A DNA stretch of 64,000 nucleotides from positions 1-64,000 of the forward strand of contig KV424005.1 in NCBI GenBank assembly GCA_001632435.1, read 5' to 3'. The position numbers and the translations under genes are program-made. This DNA is from Calocera cornea HHB12733 (lineage: Eukaryota; Basidiomycota; Dacrymycetes; Dacrymycetales; Dacrymycetaceae). Below, in pieces: positions 24,001-34,867 of the stretch. Position 1 is the first letter of the stretch; the number at the start of each line of letters is the position of its first letter. The notes below the pieces were generated by a model. It worked only from the letters and a program-made list of their open reading frames with translations, searched no databases and had not been told where the DNA came from.

Positions 24001-25255
24001 ATGCTGCCAGTCGAGCTGTGGGAGGAGATCTTCAAGCTGGCAGAGTTCGCCGAGCCCCGAGTGAAGGGGCAGAGCACCTTCGTCCATTGCTCACTCGTAT
24101 GCAAAGCATGGAACGTAAGCAATGCCACCTCTTTGTTGTTGTAATTCTTTATAACGTGCCCCTTCGAAGCCCATTGCCGTCCGCTTGCTGTGTCGTCACC
24201 TGTTCATATACACGTTCTGGCAGGCGGACCGCCTACTACGCTCTCTCACATGGCAAGCAAGCCGAGATCTCTATCCTTGTCTACATACCCGATCACTGGA
24301 AATACACTCAATCCACTTCATGCACGAAGACTCGTATCGCGACCTATGTCGGAGCCTATACCGCTACCTGCCTAACCTGCGGTCCTTCAGACTTCGGTAC
24401 TGCCAGATCAATTACGAGCTCGACGCAATGGCCGATACGTGCAGCCGCAATTTGTAACACCTTTCTGTCTTTGGCGAGCTTGACAACCGATTTGTGGAAA
24501 CATTGAATCGGTTCGAGAGGCTACAATCGGCGTGTTTCACGATCACAGTGCGGACCATCATACACCTACCGCGCCTCAAGTCCGGGTTACTTGACACGTG
24601 TCTGTTTCTACCCCTACTCAGCCAAGCAAGCGTTGTGCTGCCGGGCGAGAAGATCGGCATTTTTCGGTACCTCAGCTTCCCATTGCTGGATATTCTGGAC
24701 CTTGGAATGGCGCCCTGGCACGAAATGGAAAACATCTCGGCTTTGGATGGCTTCCTTTCTCGACATTCCGAGACTCTGAGAGATCTGGCGCTCAGAATCG
24801 GTCCCCCAATAGATGGAGACCGTCAGTATCACGTCCTCAACCGCCTGCCGAGTCTTCGTACGATGCCCAACCTACGAGTCATGAGCATACAGTGGATCCC
24901 GTCATGTGGAGAAATAACCTTTTTGCCGGCTTATCTGGAAGAACTGACATTGCCCCTGTATGGCGCAGACCCAGAATTCGAAGCTGTTCGAGAGAGGACA
25001 TTTGATTGTCTTCAGGCGCTGGTTGCCAGTCCTCTGACCGAGGTCAGGATGGTACAGCCTTGTCTTTGGTACAACTAATTGGATTGGAACAGTTACGACG
25101 ACAGTCGGGCCGACGATCCGTTTGCGATCGGCATTTGTCGGCTGGCGGAGAGGCTTCGTCAGAGGCAAATTGAGGTGAAGGACCGCAATGGCATAGGATA
25201 TAGCTCTTACAAATTCGTACAAAGTGCACCGCACTGGATCAAATGCTTAAAATAA
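24001..25255 (+). pseudogene. F-box/LRR-like gene with two in-frame TAA codons
   Basis: The F-box (LPVELWEEIFKLAE...CSLVCKAWN) is followed by the family's conserved intron (24115-24169). From 24170 one continuous frame runs to a final TAA at 25253-25255, with LRR-like segments (LRSFRLRYCQI, LSFPLLDILDLG, LRVMSIQWIP, LEELTLPLY) and the family tail around LDWNSYDDSRADDP. Two TAA codons interrupt this same frame, at 24455-24457 and 25076-25078. Homology to the other F-box paralogues continues unbroken on both sides of each, with no frameshift over more than 1 kb. This looks like a young nonsense pseudogene. Alternatives are stop readthrough, an assembly error, or an unusual 24-nt GT-AG segment (25069-25092) that would remove the second stop but not the first. 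Recognising the family is secure; inactivity is inferred. Confidence 0.78.
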
Positions 25256-25459
25256 CATTTCCGGATCTTGCTTGTTTTCAACGTCTTGTCCGAAGCCGAC
25301 GGACCGGCAAAGAGATGAGTCGTCCGACAGGTCGGCCGACCCCCTTCCGTTGGTCCCTGACGAGTCTCCGCTATTTATGAACCAGCGTGGCACCCTCAGC
25401 CCTTTGATACTTATCTCCCATCCCATAGACAAAGCATACACCATCTACTAGCATACATA

Positions 25460-26549
25460 ATGGCTACATTCGCACGCTCCGCATTCAATGTCAAGGCTTA
25501 CAGCGACATTCGTCCCGTATTTCCGCAAGCGTTTTTCACACTCGTCTATGGCTACCATGCGAATGCGGGGAAGCTGAACGGGGCCAAGGCCGAGTTCAAG
25601 CGTTGCGTTGACCTAGGCTGTGGTACTGGTACGCTGCACTCTACCTCACCACAAGTACACTTGCCAATAATGCGGCCTCAGGTCAAGCAACAACAATACT
25701 TGCCGAGAAGTTTGACGAGGTGATTGGAGTGGAGCCGAGCGGGCCCATGGTGGACCGCGCGACCAAGCTGCTGCAGGAGATCAAAGAGAACTCGAAGCCT
25801 GCCTCAGTTCCCGACAAGATACGTTATGTCAAGAGTGCTGCAGAGGAGCTGTCGTTCCTTGAGGATGGGAGTGTGGATATGGTCACCGCGAGTGCGCATC
25901 ACCAACTACTCCGTTTCATACGGCATCTGAACTACCTCTAGGTCAAGCGGCGCACTGGTTCGACTACTCACGACTGTGGCCAGAAGTGGGACGTGTACTG
26001 AAGCCAAACGGTACTGTCGCCTTCTGGGTACGCTGCATCCTTCCTGACAGCACGTCTGTGCTGAAGCGTGATCTATCCGCATAGGGATATGGCGAAATGC
26101 GGCTCCCCAAGCATCCCTCCCTCGCTCGGCTTATCACCGAATTCACCCATGGGCCAGAACTTGACCCGTGCTGGGAACAACCGGGGCGATCCATTGTTGA
26201 GGCACTGTTGGATCCAATACCCTCGCCCGGCGCACCCTTCGATGCCTCTACGGAGCAACGCGTGAAGTTCAGTGGCGACTACTTGCCCCTGTCCGAGGTT
26301 CCCAAACCCGAGCCGGTCATCCTAACCAAGGAACTCGACTGGCATGGGCTTGAAACGTATGCAAGGACGTTCAGTGCGCTGCACACGTATTGGGAGAAGC
26401 ACCCGGAGGACAAGGAGAGGCCAGATGGCGATTTTGCGGTTCGATGGGTTCAGAAGATGAAGAAGGCGATCATTGAGGATGGAGGGGATGCCGATAAGGT
26501 TACTGTCGAGTGGCCTGCAGGGCTGCTACTTGTAAAGAAAGCATCATAA
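25460..26549 (+). CDS. SAM-dependent methyltransferase (MT1)
   Basis: This is a class I (Rossmann) methyltransferase of the small fungal group related to yeast Crg1/trans-aconitate methyltransferase. Four exons (25460-25628, 25682-25891, 25942-26027, 26085-26549) give exactly 930 nt, or 309 residues. Motif I is CVDLGCGTGQAT, motif II IGVEPSGPM, and the post-III AQ-type motif is SQAAHWFDY, followed by VLKPNGTVAFW. Upstream is the typical YSDIRPVFPQAFF segment. The substrate, probably a small carboxylic or hydroxylated metabolite, cannot be inferred. The 3' end overlaps the convergent F-box gene by 100 bp. A paralogue with identical intron positions (MT2) lies at 59544, beside terpene synthases, so a role in tailoring a terpenoid is possible. 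Confidence 0.92.
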
Positions 26550-28007
26550 ATGCTACATATACTATGGATATTGGATACATAATTACTTGGCATGTGCATA
26601 CTATTAATGTCCACTCCGCCGAGGACGGACTGATACCTCGCTTCCATCGTACAACATTGCCTACACAACCTGTTATCGACCAAATGGCGGTGTTTCTCCA
26701 ACGGACGCACCTGCGTTCTTTGCACCCTCTCCCGCAGTGCACTTCTCAATTGGATCGTATCCGCGCGATCTCCCCTCCAGTCCAGGAGCTCGATATCTTT
26801 CTCCTTGAGGGCGTCAGCAAGGTTGATGAACTGCTCAGCACAGGCCGGCTCGGCAAGATCGACCACATTCGACCAATCCAACAGACCTGATTCAGGTCCC
26901 ACGTATATGTTCCGTCCTCGCAATACCTTGAGACCACTGGGTGGACGTCGGGCGAGCGTATCGAGGAAAGACCATTGAGAGTCGTAGCTGATCGTGTCGG
27001 ACCTTCTGTGTTCTTCCCACCACTCCCCGCGCCGATAACGAAACAGGGGTATGCAGAGTTCTTCCAACGAGGGTGGGATCTTCGCACAGAACGAAGACTC
27101 TGGCACCCATCTAAGGGTAAGGCTTCGAAGGTGGGGTATCGCGTCCAGCGACTGAAGCGACCAAGCATCACCAGGTGCTGGACGAGTATTGATGTCAAGA
27201 TTGAGCAACGTTGTACTATGCCGCTTGAAGAAGGTGGAAACAGGAGTTCGTAGCGTAGCTTGGCTGTCGGATATGTCCAAGGTCTTCAAAGCGGGAAAGC
27301 TGAATGCAGTGAAGAATGCGTTCGCGCTGCGGTGCCAATCAATGAATAGCAACTTGAGGGTCGATACCTCTGGTAGTGAAACTTGTGTACCGATAGTATC
27401 CAGGCGAGGGAAGACCGCTGTCGTACCAATGAACGTCAGAGATAGATACTTCAAGCAGTTGAGCCCATTGAAGCTCTCCATCGTAGGTGCATCCAGCGAG
27501 TCGGCGGCTATGACCAGCTCCAGGTCCTCCAGACTGTGTCCGCACAGCCTGCACAATACAGTCAAGTCCTGCGTGCGTAGGTCCTCCAGAACAGTGACCT
27601 GCTTCAGGCGAGGAAATACAGAGAATAGAGAGCGTAGGCAACCACTGGAGTATGCGGCGGGCACAGCAGAGTCGTGCATACAGAGCAGAAGCCGTTTGGT
27701 CGTCTCCAGATTGGGCTTTGGCCCCTCTCCTCGCTCTCGTTGAGCATCCACGTGTTGCAGAAACCGCTTCACATGATGGGCATCGTAGAAGCGCAAGTTC
27801 GCATACATCAGCCTATAGGCGAGGTCCTAATTCTATGATGTCAGGACAATCTCAGGGCGCGTGTTATCGACTTTCTGTCCATCTCCTGCACACCCGCCCG
27901 ATGCCATAAAGCGGACACAGATCGATCGAACGGTCATGGAAGGCCGTGATATCGACCAGCTCAAAGATGAGCAGCAGATCGTCGTCCGACAGAGATGAGA
28001 TGGCCAT
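26450..28007 (-). CDS. F-box protein with LRR-like region
   Basis: The F-box lies at the 5' end (MAISSLSDDDLLLIFELVDI...GRVCRRW, from 28007). An intron is expected right after the VCRRW motif, and the frame resumes as DLAYRLMYANLRFYDAHH at about 27825. I could not find a fully in-phase GT-AG pair there, so this junction is approximate or the gene is damaged. The downstream frame has LRR-like units (LKQVTVLEDLR, LEDLELVIAADS, LKYLSLTFIGTT, LKTLDISDSQ, LRSLTLRWVPE) and the family tail LLDWRGD. It then continues with about 80 unrelated residues to a stop inside the methyltransferase gene on the other strand. The last part may therefore be untranslated or spliced differently. A role as an SCF adaptor is inferred. 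Confidence 0.72.
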
Positions 28008-28513
28008 TGAGGAGGACGGTGAATGTAAGAGCAGAGCATTGGGGTATGCGCGTCTAAGCGCAGTCAGTGACGCAGGGCTGTGCAGTCTTATGGAAGATCT
28101 GTTGCCTCTTTGGGGCCGATATTCGAGTCTCTTCTCGTCTCAGTAATGATGCGTCAAGCCGCGATCATGACTCAGAAAGCTTTTACACTGGGGAACAGCT
28201 TGTACTCAGAACAATATCTCGGCTCATTTGATATTGAGTTTTCCGCTCCCTGGCTGCGATTGACCATGCGAAGCAACGCAAGCCCAAAAAGGAATCAATG
28301 GTTTTCCCAGACCCTTTTGAACAGTAGCACAGTATTCGGTATATCTACCCTACCCTACCCGTAGCTTGACTTCACCTGATTTCACTTCGACTCTTCATGC
28401 GTCCTACATGCTAGCAGGCTCCTCCGTAGGATACCTACCATGACCCGTCCACCCAGGTTGCCTAAGAGGCAAAACCCCACCTTATCCTCCCTCTTCGCCG
28501 TTCTTCTTCAATG

Positions 28514-29818
28514 TCAAGTTCGACGAACCGCATCTGAGAGGGCCGTGTATGCGTTACCATGCACATCCAGCAGTTGCACACCCTTGAGCTTTAGCGCCAC
28601 GGCGGTACTCTTGAATGTTTGCAACACCCCCTCCTCCGCACGGTCGCTCACCATGGCCCAGTCCAATGCCGAATTTGACCTCGGATACTCGTTTGTCTGT
28701 ACGATCTTCAGATTGGGTAGATATGCAGCCAGGAGCCTCCTGAAGAACTTCGCTTGTACAGTCGCCCAATCCCCAATCCGATAGAGCTCGTGATCACTAG
28801 GTTGTGTCTGAAAGAGCGGCAAGTGAAGGATGACGATAGACGCCGGGACCGTGCGAGGAGATAGTTTCCATAAGCAGTACTCGACCCGGAGAGAGCGGAG
28901 CGATTGGAGTGGTGTGAGGAAGGGAGACAGATTTGCGGAGATGGAGGTTACCACGTGGAGGTCTGTGATGGCGGCGCTGTGTTGCTGGAGAAACCAAACG
29001 AGATTGAGGAGCAGAAGTGTGTAGTTCGAGCCCAGCCGTTCTGTTTTTATCCAGAGGTGCTCCAGAGATACAAAGTTGAGGGCCGCGAGAAAATCGTTGC
29101 ATTCGGGCCACCAGTCGGAGAAGCTGAACGCGGCGGATCGAAGGGATGGGATGCTGATCTTTGAGCGACCGGGAAGTGATAGCATAGTGTCAGCTGCGGT
29201 GTCATCATCGGCACTGGAGAACACCAGATCAATCCGTTTCACCTGGACAAGGGTATGGAGTCGTTGCGCGATGAACGGCAGTGTATTGCGGGATATGCGT
29301 AGCTCTAGGACTTCCAGCGTTCTTCCAGCGGTCTCGAACAGGACCGTAATACCCATCGTGCTCAAGCAGATCGGAATCGATGCCATCTTTAGAGCACCGA
29401 GCAGGGTAAACAGCTCCGTCAGATCTTCTTGCATCGGGAGGGTGGACTGGTCCCTTTTGCGCGCCTGACGCAAGAGACTGCGTTCAATCCAAAGCCGTTT
29501 CGTGGGGAACCTGCCACAGCCGTAGCCGTATCTTAGATGCTCCAGAAGGCGGACGAGTCCATCGGGTGATATGAGATGAAGGTTCACGTCAACCAATTTG
29601 TCGGCGACTCGCTGTGTGATTCTTGTCAGCTCGCGTAAATAGTTTGGGTCTATGAGACTGTTTACCATCCATTGTCTGCATACGTAGTAGAATGGAATCA
29701 GGGGATGTTTGGGTCGCCATTCCGGATCGCGCCTACGACATTCGAAAGGACAAGCACTCAGATCGAGGATCTCGAAAATACGATAGAGAACATCATCTGG
29801 CAAGAAAGGGTGCGGCAT
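28514..29818 (-). CDS. F-box protein with LRR-like region
   Basis: Reading straight through gives 434 residues. The F-box is FLPDDVLYRIFEILDL...YYVCRQWM, followed by weak LRRs (TLEVLELRISRN, VKRIDLVFSS, LEHLWIKTE, LRSLRVEYCLWKL) and the family tail LDWAMVSDRAEEG...LKLKGVQLLD. By comparison with the paralogues, the 54 nt at 29612-29665 are an intron right after VCRQWM: they begin GTAAAC and end CACAG, and the flanks join as WM|RVADKLV. Because 54 is a multiple of three and contains no stop, both spliced (416 residues) and unspliced forms are open. The spliced form is the better model. A role as an SCF adaptor is inferred from the F-box. Confidence 0.86.
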   Translation of the reverse strand: MPHPFLPDDVLYRIFEILDLSACPFECRRRDPEWRPKHPLIPFYYVCRQWMVNSLIDPNYLRELTRITQRVADKLVDVNLHLISPDGLVRLLEHLRYGYGCGRFPTKRLWIERSLLRQARKRDQSTLPMQEDLTELFTLLGALKMASIPICLSTMGITVLFETAGRTLEVLELRISRNTLPFIAQRLHTLVQVKRIDLVFSSADDDTAADTMLSLPGRSKISIPSLRSAAFSFSDWWPECNDFLAALNFVSLEHLWIKTERLGSNYTLLLLNLVWFLQQHSAAITDLHVVTSISANLSPFLTPLQSLRSLRVEYCLWKLSPRTVPASIVILHLPLFQTQPSDHELYRIGDWATVQAKFFRRLLAAYLPNLKIVQTNEYPRSNSALDWAMVSDRAEEGVLQTFKSTAVALKLKGVQLLDVHGNAYTALSDAVRRT

Positions 29819-30134
29819 AGTGTGTACAGTAGTAGTTGATGAGAGAGACGCGACGCGACAGCCTTCAACACAGGCAGGGTTCTCTGACGTCGCGTGGCGG
29901 AGGCTTTGCGTTTCTCAAAAGTTCGGTGGGCCCGAAGTGCTGCTCATTCATTACGCTCTCTGACTCGCCCACTGCTCAACCTGACTCGTATAGCATACAA
30001 TCGTGGCCAGCCTAATCACCTCCAAAAAGCCTTATTGGCTTTCACGAATCACCACTCACATTTATACCCCATCTGTACTCATAACTCCCCTGCACTGTCC
30101 ACGATCAATTCACACGAGCCAACCAACAAAAGCC

Positions 30135-33117
30135 ATGTCCACCCCACCCAGTCCTACCACCTCTGCACCCCACCTCTCTCCGGCAGTAGAACATGTGCTC
30201 AGGGCGCACAACCCTACCCAGGAGCTCATCTCCGAGCTGCGAAGCATGGCGATCCAGCAGCCCAAGCTCGTGAAAGCGACCCGGCACAAGGTGCACCCTC
30301 CTCGACCCGACGCACCGCCTCCCCCGCAGGGTGACCCCCCGGCGCCGGAGTCGATTACGAGCTGGAAGATGCTCGAGCACTTGTACCGACAGTCGCCTTG
30401 CCCCTTTCCTACCCTCGCGCGTGGGCTGTTTACGACATGGACGAGCGAAGAGGATGTACCCGAGCCGCTGGTGTCCAAGCGTAAGGACAAGCCGGAAGTG
30501 TGGAAGCGCGAGGAGGAGGGTGGGCAGTGGAAGATCGTCGCTCGAGGCTACGACAAGTTCTTCAATGTTGGCGAGGTTGGGTGGACAGAGGTGTGCACTG
30601 CCGTTCTGTGCGCATATATGCATGTTCTGACCGAGTGCAGTGGACGGCACTTGCGATGAACACGAAGGGCCCTTACGAGCTCACCCTCAAGTCGAATGGC
30701 TGCCTCATCCTCGTCGCCGCTCTGACACCGTCACGACTTCTAGTCACATCCAAGCACTCTCTCGGCACACGCACACGAAAGGAGGCTCCGGCAGACGGGT
30801 CTGCCGTGGGTGAGGCGACAAGCGAGGCGGAGGTTATAGATGAGGACGACAACACCAGTGGACATCCGGGCGCGCCGCCGCAGGTCTCTCACGCTGAACG
30901 GGGCGAGGACTGGCTCTTCACGCACCTGAAGCAAGTCGGCAAGACCGAGGCCGACCTCGCCAAGGTGCTCTGGGAGCGGAACGTCACCGCCGTTGCCGAG
31001 CTGTGCGACGACTCATTCGAGGAGCACGTTCTGCCGATCCCGAAGGAGCTTACTGGGCTGGTCCTGCACGGACTGGTGCCGAATAGCCCGTCATTCGACA
31101 GCCTTCCGGCGAGGGAGGTCGCCGACTTCGCCAAGCAGTGGGGCTTCAAGCCGACCGAAATCGTCACGCTCGACTCGATCCCAGCAGTGCTCGACTTCTG
31201 CCGCGAGGGTGCGAAGAAGGGCGAGTGGGAGGGCGTTGGCGTTGAGGGCTGGGTCGTTCGCTGCCGCGTGGCGCAACCGAGCGAGAATAAGGTGGCCGCA
31301 GAGGAAGCGCAGGCCGCGGACCCCATCGACGCCCTCACAGAGGAAGTCGCGAACCTCGTCATTGCCGATCCTGGTGATCAGCCCGTGCAGAAGGACAAGA
31401 AGGGCAAGATGACCAAGACACCGCCCTATCCGCCCGGCGCACCGTTCTTCTTCAAAGTCAAGTTCGAGGAGCCGTACTTGATGTACCGCGAGTGGCGCGA
31501 GCTGACGAAGACGCTTTTGCCTGTGCTCGACGGTATCGAAGTCGTCGGACATCCGGAAACGGTGGGCCGATCCCGTGCCAAGGGCAGCAAGAAGGATCCA
31601 ATCAAAGTTGGAGATCGGTTCAAGAAGCGGCCTGAGACGAGGGTGTACCTGAACTGGGTCATCAACGAGATGATCCGAAATCCAAACTTGTTCCGCCACT
31701 ATGGACGCAATCTCGGGATCATCGAGGTCCGTGATAAGTTCCTAAAATGGGCGAGCACGCCGGGTGTGGGGAAGGAGGTATGGGACAATGAGGTGGGGAA
31801 GAGCACGGCGAAGGCGGCGGGCGAGCTTGACGGCCAGAATGGGGACAAGGTCAAGAAGGTCATGGACTGGAAGAAGACCATCATCGTTCCCATCGCCATC
31901 CCTGGATGTGGCAAGACGAGCGTTGCCGTGGCGCTGAAGGAGCTTTACGATATCGGCCACACGCAGAGCGACAATGTAGCAGCAAGCAAGACTGCTCCGC
32001 AGTTCCTCAGGAACATTGCTAAACTCCTTGAAACCAACACCATCGTTTTCGCGGACCGGTATGTGTAGAATTTACGTATTTCTCTACGAGGCGCTAATGC
32101 GGACATAGGAACAACCATCTGGAACAGCATCGCAAACAGATTCGCGAAGTAGCCAAGGCTTGCAAAGTTGGCCCGGTACGGCTTGTCGCGCTCAACTGGA
32201 GCCAACATTCTGTGCCCATGTCGACTACGCACCGGCTTATGTCCACGCGGCTCATAGCGCGCGGTGACAACCACCAGAGCCTGCGTGCAAAGAAGGACGA
32301 CGTGAGGTTTCACGAGGAAATCCTGTGGAAGTTCATCACATCTACTGAACCGCTGAATGAGGACGAGGTGGACGAAGTGATCGACATGGATCCGACTGAT
32401 GGCTTTGAGGACAACATTCGACGCGCTGTGAAGGAACTCGCCCCTGTCATCGGCTGGGACATACCGAGCGAGGAGAAGCTGAAGGATGCTATCGAGGCTG
32501 CAAGAAATTACAAGGTGGACTTGCGGAAAGAGGACCAGAAACCGTCGAAGAAGGAAAAGACTCAGAAGATTCGGTATTATGCCCTTCTTGCCGAGGTCGA
32601 CCTTCGCACCTTCCTTGATGATCTGTTGGCCGAAGGAACAGCAGTCGACCCTGGGCTGACGAAATTCTGGACGCACCTCACCACCAAAGATCGCGTCAAT
32701 AAGCGCCCGCATGTCACGCTAGTCCATGAGGCCGACCCGGAGAACGAAGATAAGGCAGCCTTCTGGGCCGATTGTGAGAAGATCGCGAACTCCGCCAGCC
32801 CACCACTGTACGAGTTCACCGTCTCCCATGTGATCACGGATGGGAGGGTCATGTCCCTAGTTCTCAGCCCGGATTCCCTATGCATGCGACCACAGGAGGG
32901 CGACAATGCGCTTGAGAAGCCGACCGGGGCTGGATGGGGAGCTGACAAGATGAAGCGGTTGCACATCACCGTTGGCACGGGAAGCTCAGGGATCGGCAAC
33001 GTGGAGGGTGGGAAACTTGTGGCCAAATGGAGAGACGGAAAGTCGAATGACGTGCATGTGCTAAAGCTCGACCCGGAGCCCAAGATCGTCGGAACTCTCA
33101 AGGGATTCGCATATTGA
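30135..33117 (+). CDS. TRL1: tRNA ligase TRL1 (ligase/kinase/phosphodiesterase)
   Basis: This trifunctional fungal enzyme joins tRNA halves after intron removal and, in yeast, HAC1 mRNA exons in the unfolded protein response. Three exons (30135-30590, 30641-32058, 32109-33117) give exactly 960 residues. The N-terminal adenylyltransferase domain shows ARGYDKFFNVGE and the nucleotidyl-lysine motif LKSNGCLI. The central polynucleotide kinase has the P-loop IAIPGCGKTS. The C-terminal cyclic phosphodiesterase has both 2H motifs, HVTLVH and HITVGT. All three activities therefore look intact. The ATG at 30135 (context AAGCCATGTCC) is the first ATG of the frame. The frame stays open upstream to 30003 but only with a GTG. 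A non-conserved acidic insertion follows the ligase motif (EEAPADG...EVIDEDDN region). Confidence 0.96.
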
Positions 33118-33869
33118 AAGGACGAATGTCTGGAAATGCGATGCACCGGAAGAGTCGTGTTCCTCCCGAAGATTGGCGCTCGCCGCTTCGTCCTTATCTT
33201 TGTTTTCCTGGGAGGCGATGCTGCTTTTCCCATTCATGTATCGATAACTACTACCGTGCAATGTAATCGCGATATTCTCCGAGTCCGGAATTCAGTTCTC
33301 ATCGCGGAAAGCTGGCGTGCCGCGTTTTGCGCTCCGGAGTAACCGCAACACTCGGAGAACGGGTTCTGCATCGCCACCGAGGTGTGATAATCACAATGTG
33401 GGCGGACCAATAGAGTTTTCAGTCTCAAGTCCCTCGGGATCCACTGCGTGTCAGATGTCCACTCGGCGCGCCCAAATCGCCCTGGCCAACGAGGGTGTCT
33501 GCTTGCAGCCGTCGCCGAGAGCGAGGTCGCCTCGGGGTCGCATAATCCAATCGCATGGCACTCCCGGATGGGTCTCCCACTGCTGCCCCAAAACGGGGCA
33601 GAAGGGGCGCGCTGGCTTGAAGCAGCTGAGCAGCTAGCCTGTGGCGATAGGATCATGCGCCCATTGAGGGCGTTGGATGGAGGTGGGCAACCCTCGTATT
33701 ACATCATCCCGATTGGCCCATTCTGAGACTCATCCAGACCCACGAAATACAATGCCACGCTAGTATATAACTATGCCCCAGCAGGCATGTCGCCCTGCCT
33801 CGTCGTCTGTCCCCGACCACCACCCAGCACCGTCACTACCCCACTCCACCCATTTCTAAGCTAGCAATC
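33118..33869. promoter_or_regulatory. intergenic with GFA-gene TATA box
   Basis: No gene is seen in these 752 bp. A TATATAA box at 33764-33770 lies about 100 bp upstream of the following start codon, preceded by CCAAT-like ATTGG motifs near 33712. Confidence 0.5.
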
Positions 33870-34492
33870 ATGACGCTGACCGGTCACTGCCTGTGCGGCG
33901 AGTCCACCGTCGAGATCGATGCCAGCCCCGACTCGCAGATTGTGTGCCACTGCTGGGACTGCAAGCAGACCTCGGGCTCTGGTGCGTCCCTTCCTCCACC
34001 TGCTCAGCGTGCGATTCGCTGATAGCTGCGTTTCGTAGCGTTTTCTACCAACGTCCTCATCCCCAAGAAGGATGTCAAGATCACCGGTGCTGTCAAGGAG
34101 TTCAACATCAAGGCGCCTAGCGGCAACACCGGTGCGTCTCTTCTCCATCAATTCCTCCACCTTTAGCCGCATATATGCGCTGGCGCCCCACCCTTCTTTG
34201 CATTGCATTTTGGGCAAGAGCACCCGCTGACAGCCATCTAGTGACCCGCGTCTTCTGCTCCAACTGCGGCTCCGCCCTGTCCCATCTCTCCGTCGCATTC
34301 GGTGACTCGCAGGCAATCCAGACCGGCAACTTCCGCGAATTTGCGACCATCCCCGTCGGCACTGAGTGTGCGTCTCCTTCACCCCTGCTCCCTCCGTACT
34401 CCTGGCTAACTTCAAGCACAGTGTTCGCCAAGGACCGCTGGACTGCCTTCGCCCCTGTTGCGGGCGCCGCCCAGGTCCAGGCCATGCCCTGA
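33870..34492 (+). CDS. GFA/CENP-V domain zinc protein
   Basis: This is a small protein of the glutathione-dependent formaldehyde-activating (GFA, CENP-V/S) fold, a zinc-binding beta-tent. Four short exons encode about 133 residues. The zinc-site cysteines are visible: GHCLCG (Cys7, Cys9), VCHCWDCKQTSG (Cys26, Cys28, Cys31) and VFCSNCGS. The N-terminal MTLTGHCLCG is the usual family start. In fungi most members are uncharacterised, and true formaldehyde metabolism is proven for few. Here only zinc binding and the fold can be asserted. The promoter has a clear TATA box, consistent with a regulated or abundant transcript. Confidence 0.9.
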
Positions 34493-34867
34493 ACGGCTCA
34501 ACTGTGCCCAGCACTCAGACGGTTGAAGGAGGACTCCAAGGTTGACTGGGGTCAGTATGATGCGAACTGATGTAACAAATTAAGGAAACGGGTTGATCGG
34601 ATGACAAGTGTCAATATATCGTTGTCGTATGTGTGCTGCCCGTCCTCATTGGCCCTATACAGGCGCATCACGAACATGCATTGAGAGTGGGAAGCTGGGT
34701 GTGTGGGGCAGAACCGGTGTCCCACTAAATATTCTTTCCGGAAGAGATGTAGAAGCGCTCTCCTCCCTTCCGTAACATCATTTCAGCTGATGTTGTATGT
34801 GGTTTGCCTCCGTGACACTCCCGAGGACTCCGAGCTTTCACTCCAGCCACCACACGCCCTACACAGT
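34493..34867. other. intergenic, nothing recognised
   Basis: These 375 bp between the GFA gene and the F-box gene show no gene or repeat. Confidence 0.4.

Noticed and set aside
30003..30134. In-frame upstream extension of TRL1 resembling a mitochondrial presequence
   Set aside because: The frame opens at GTG (30003) and has no ATG before 30135, so there is no evidence for the extension.
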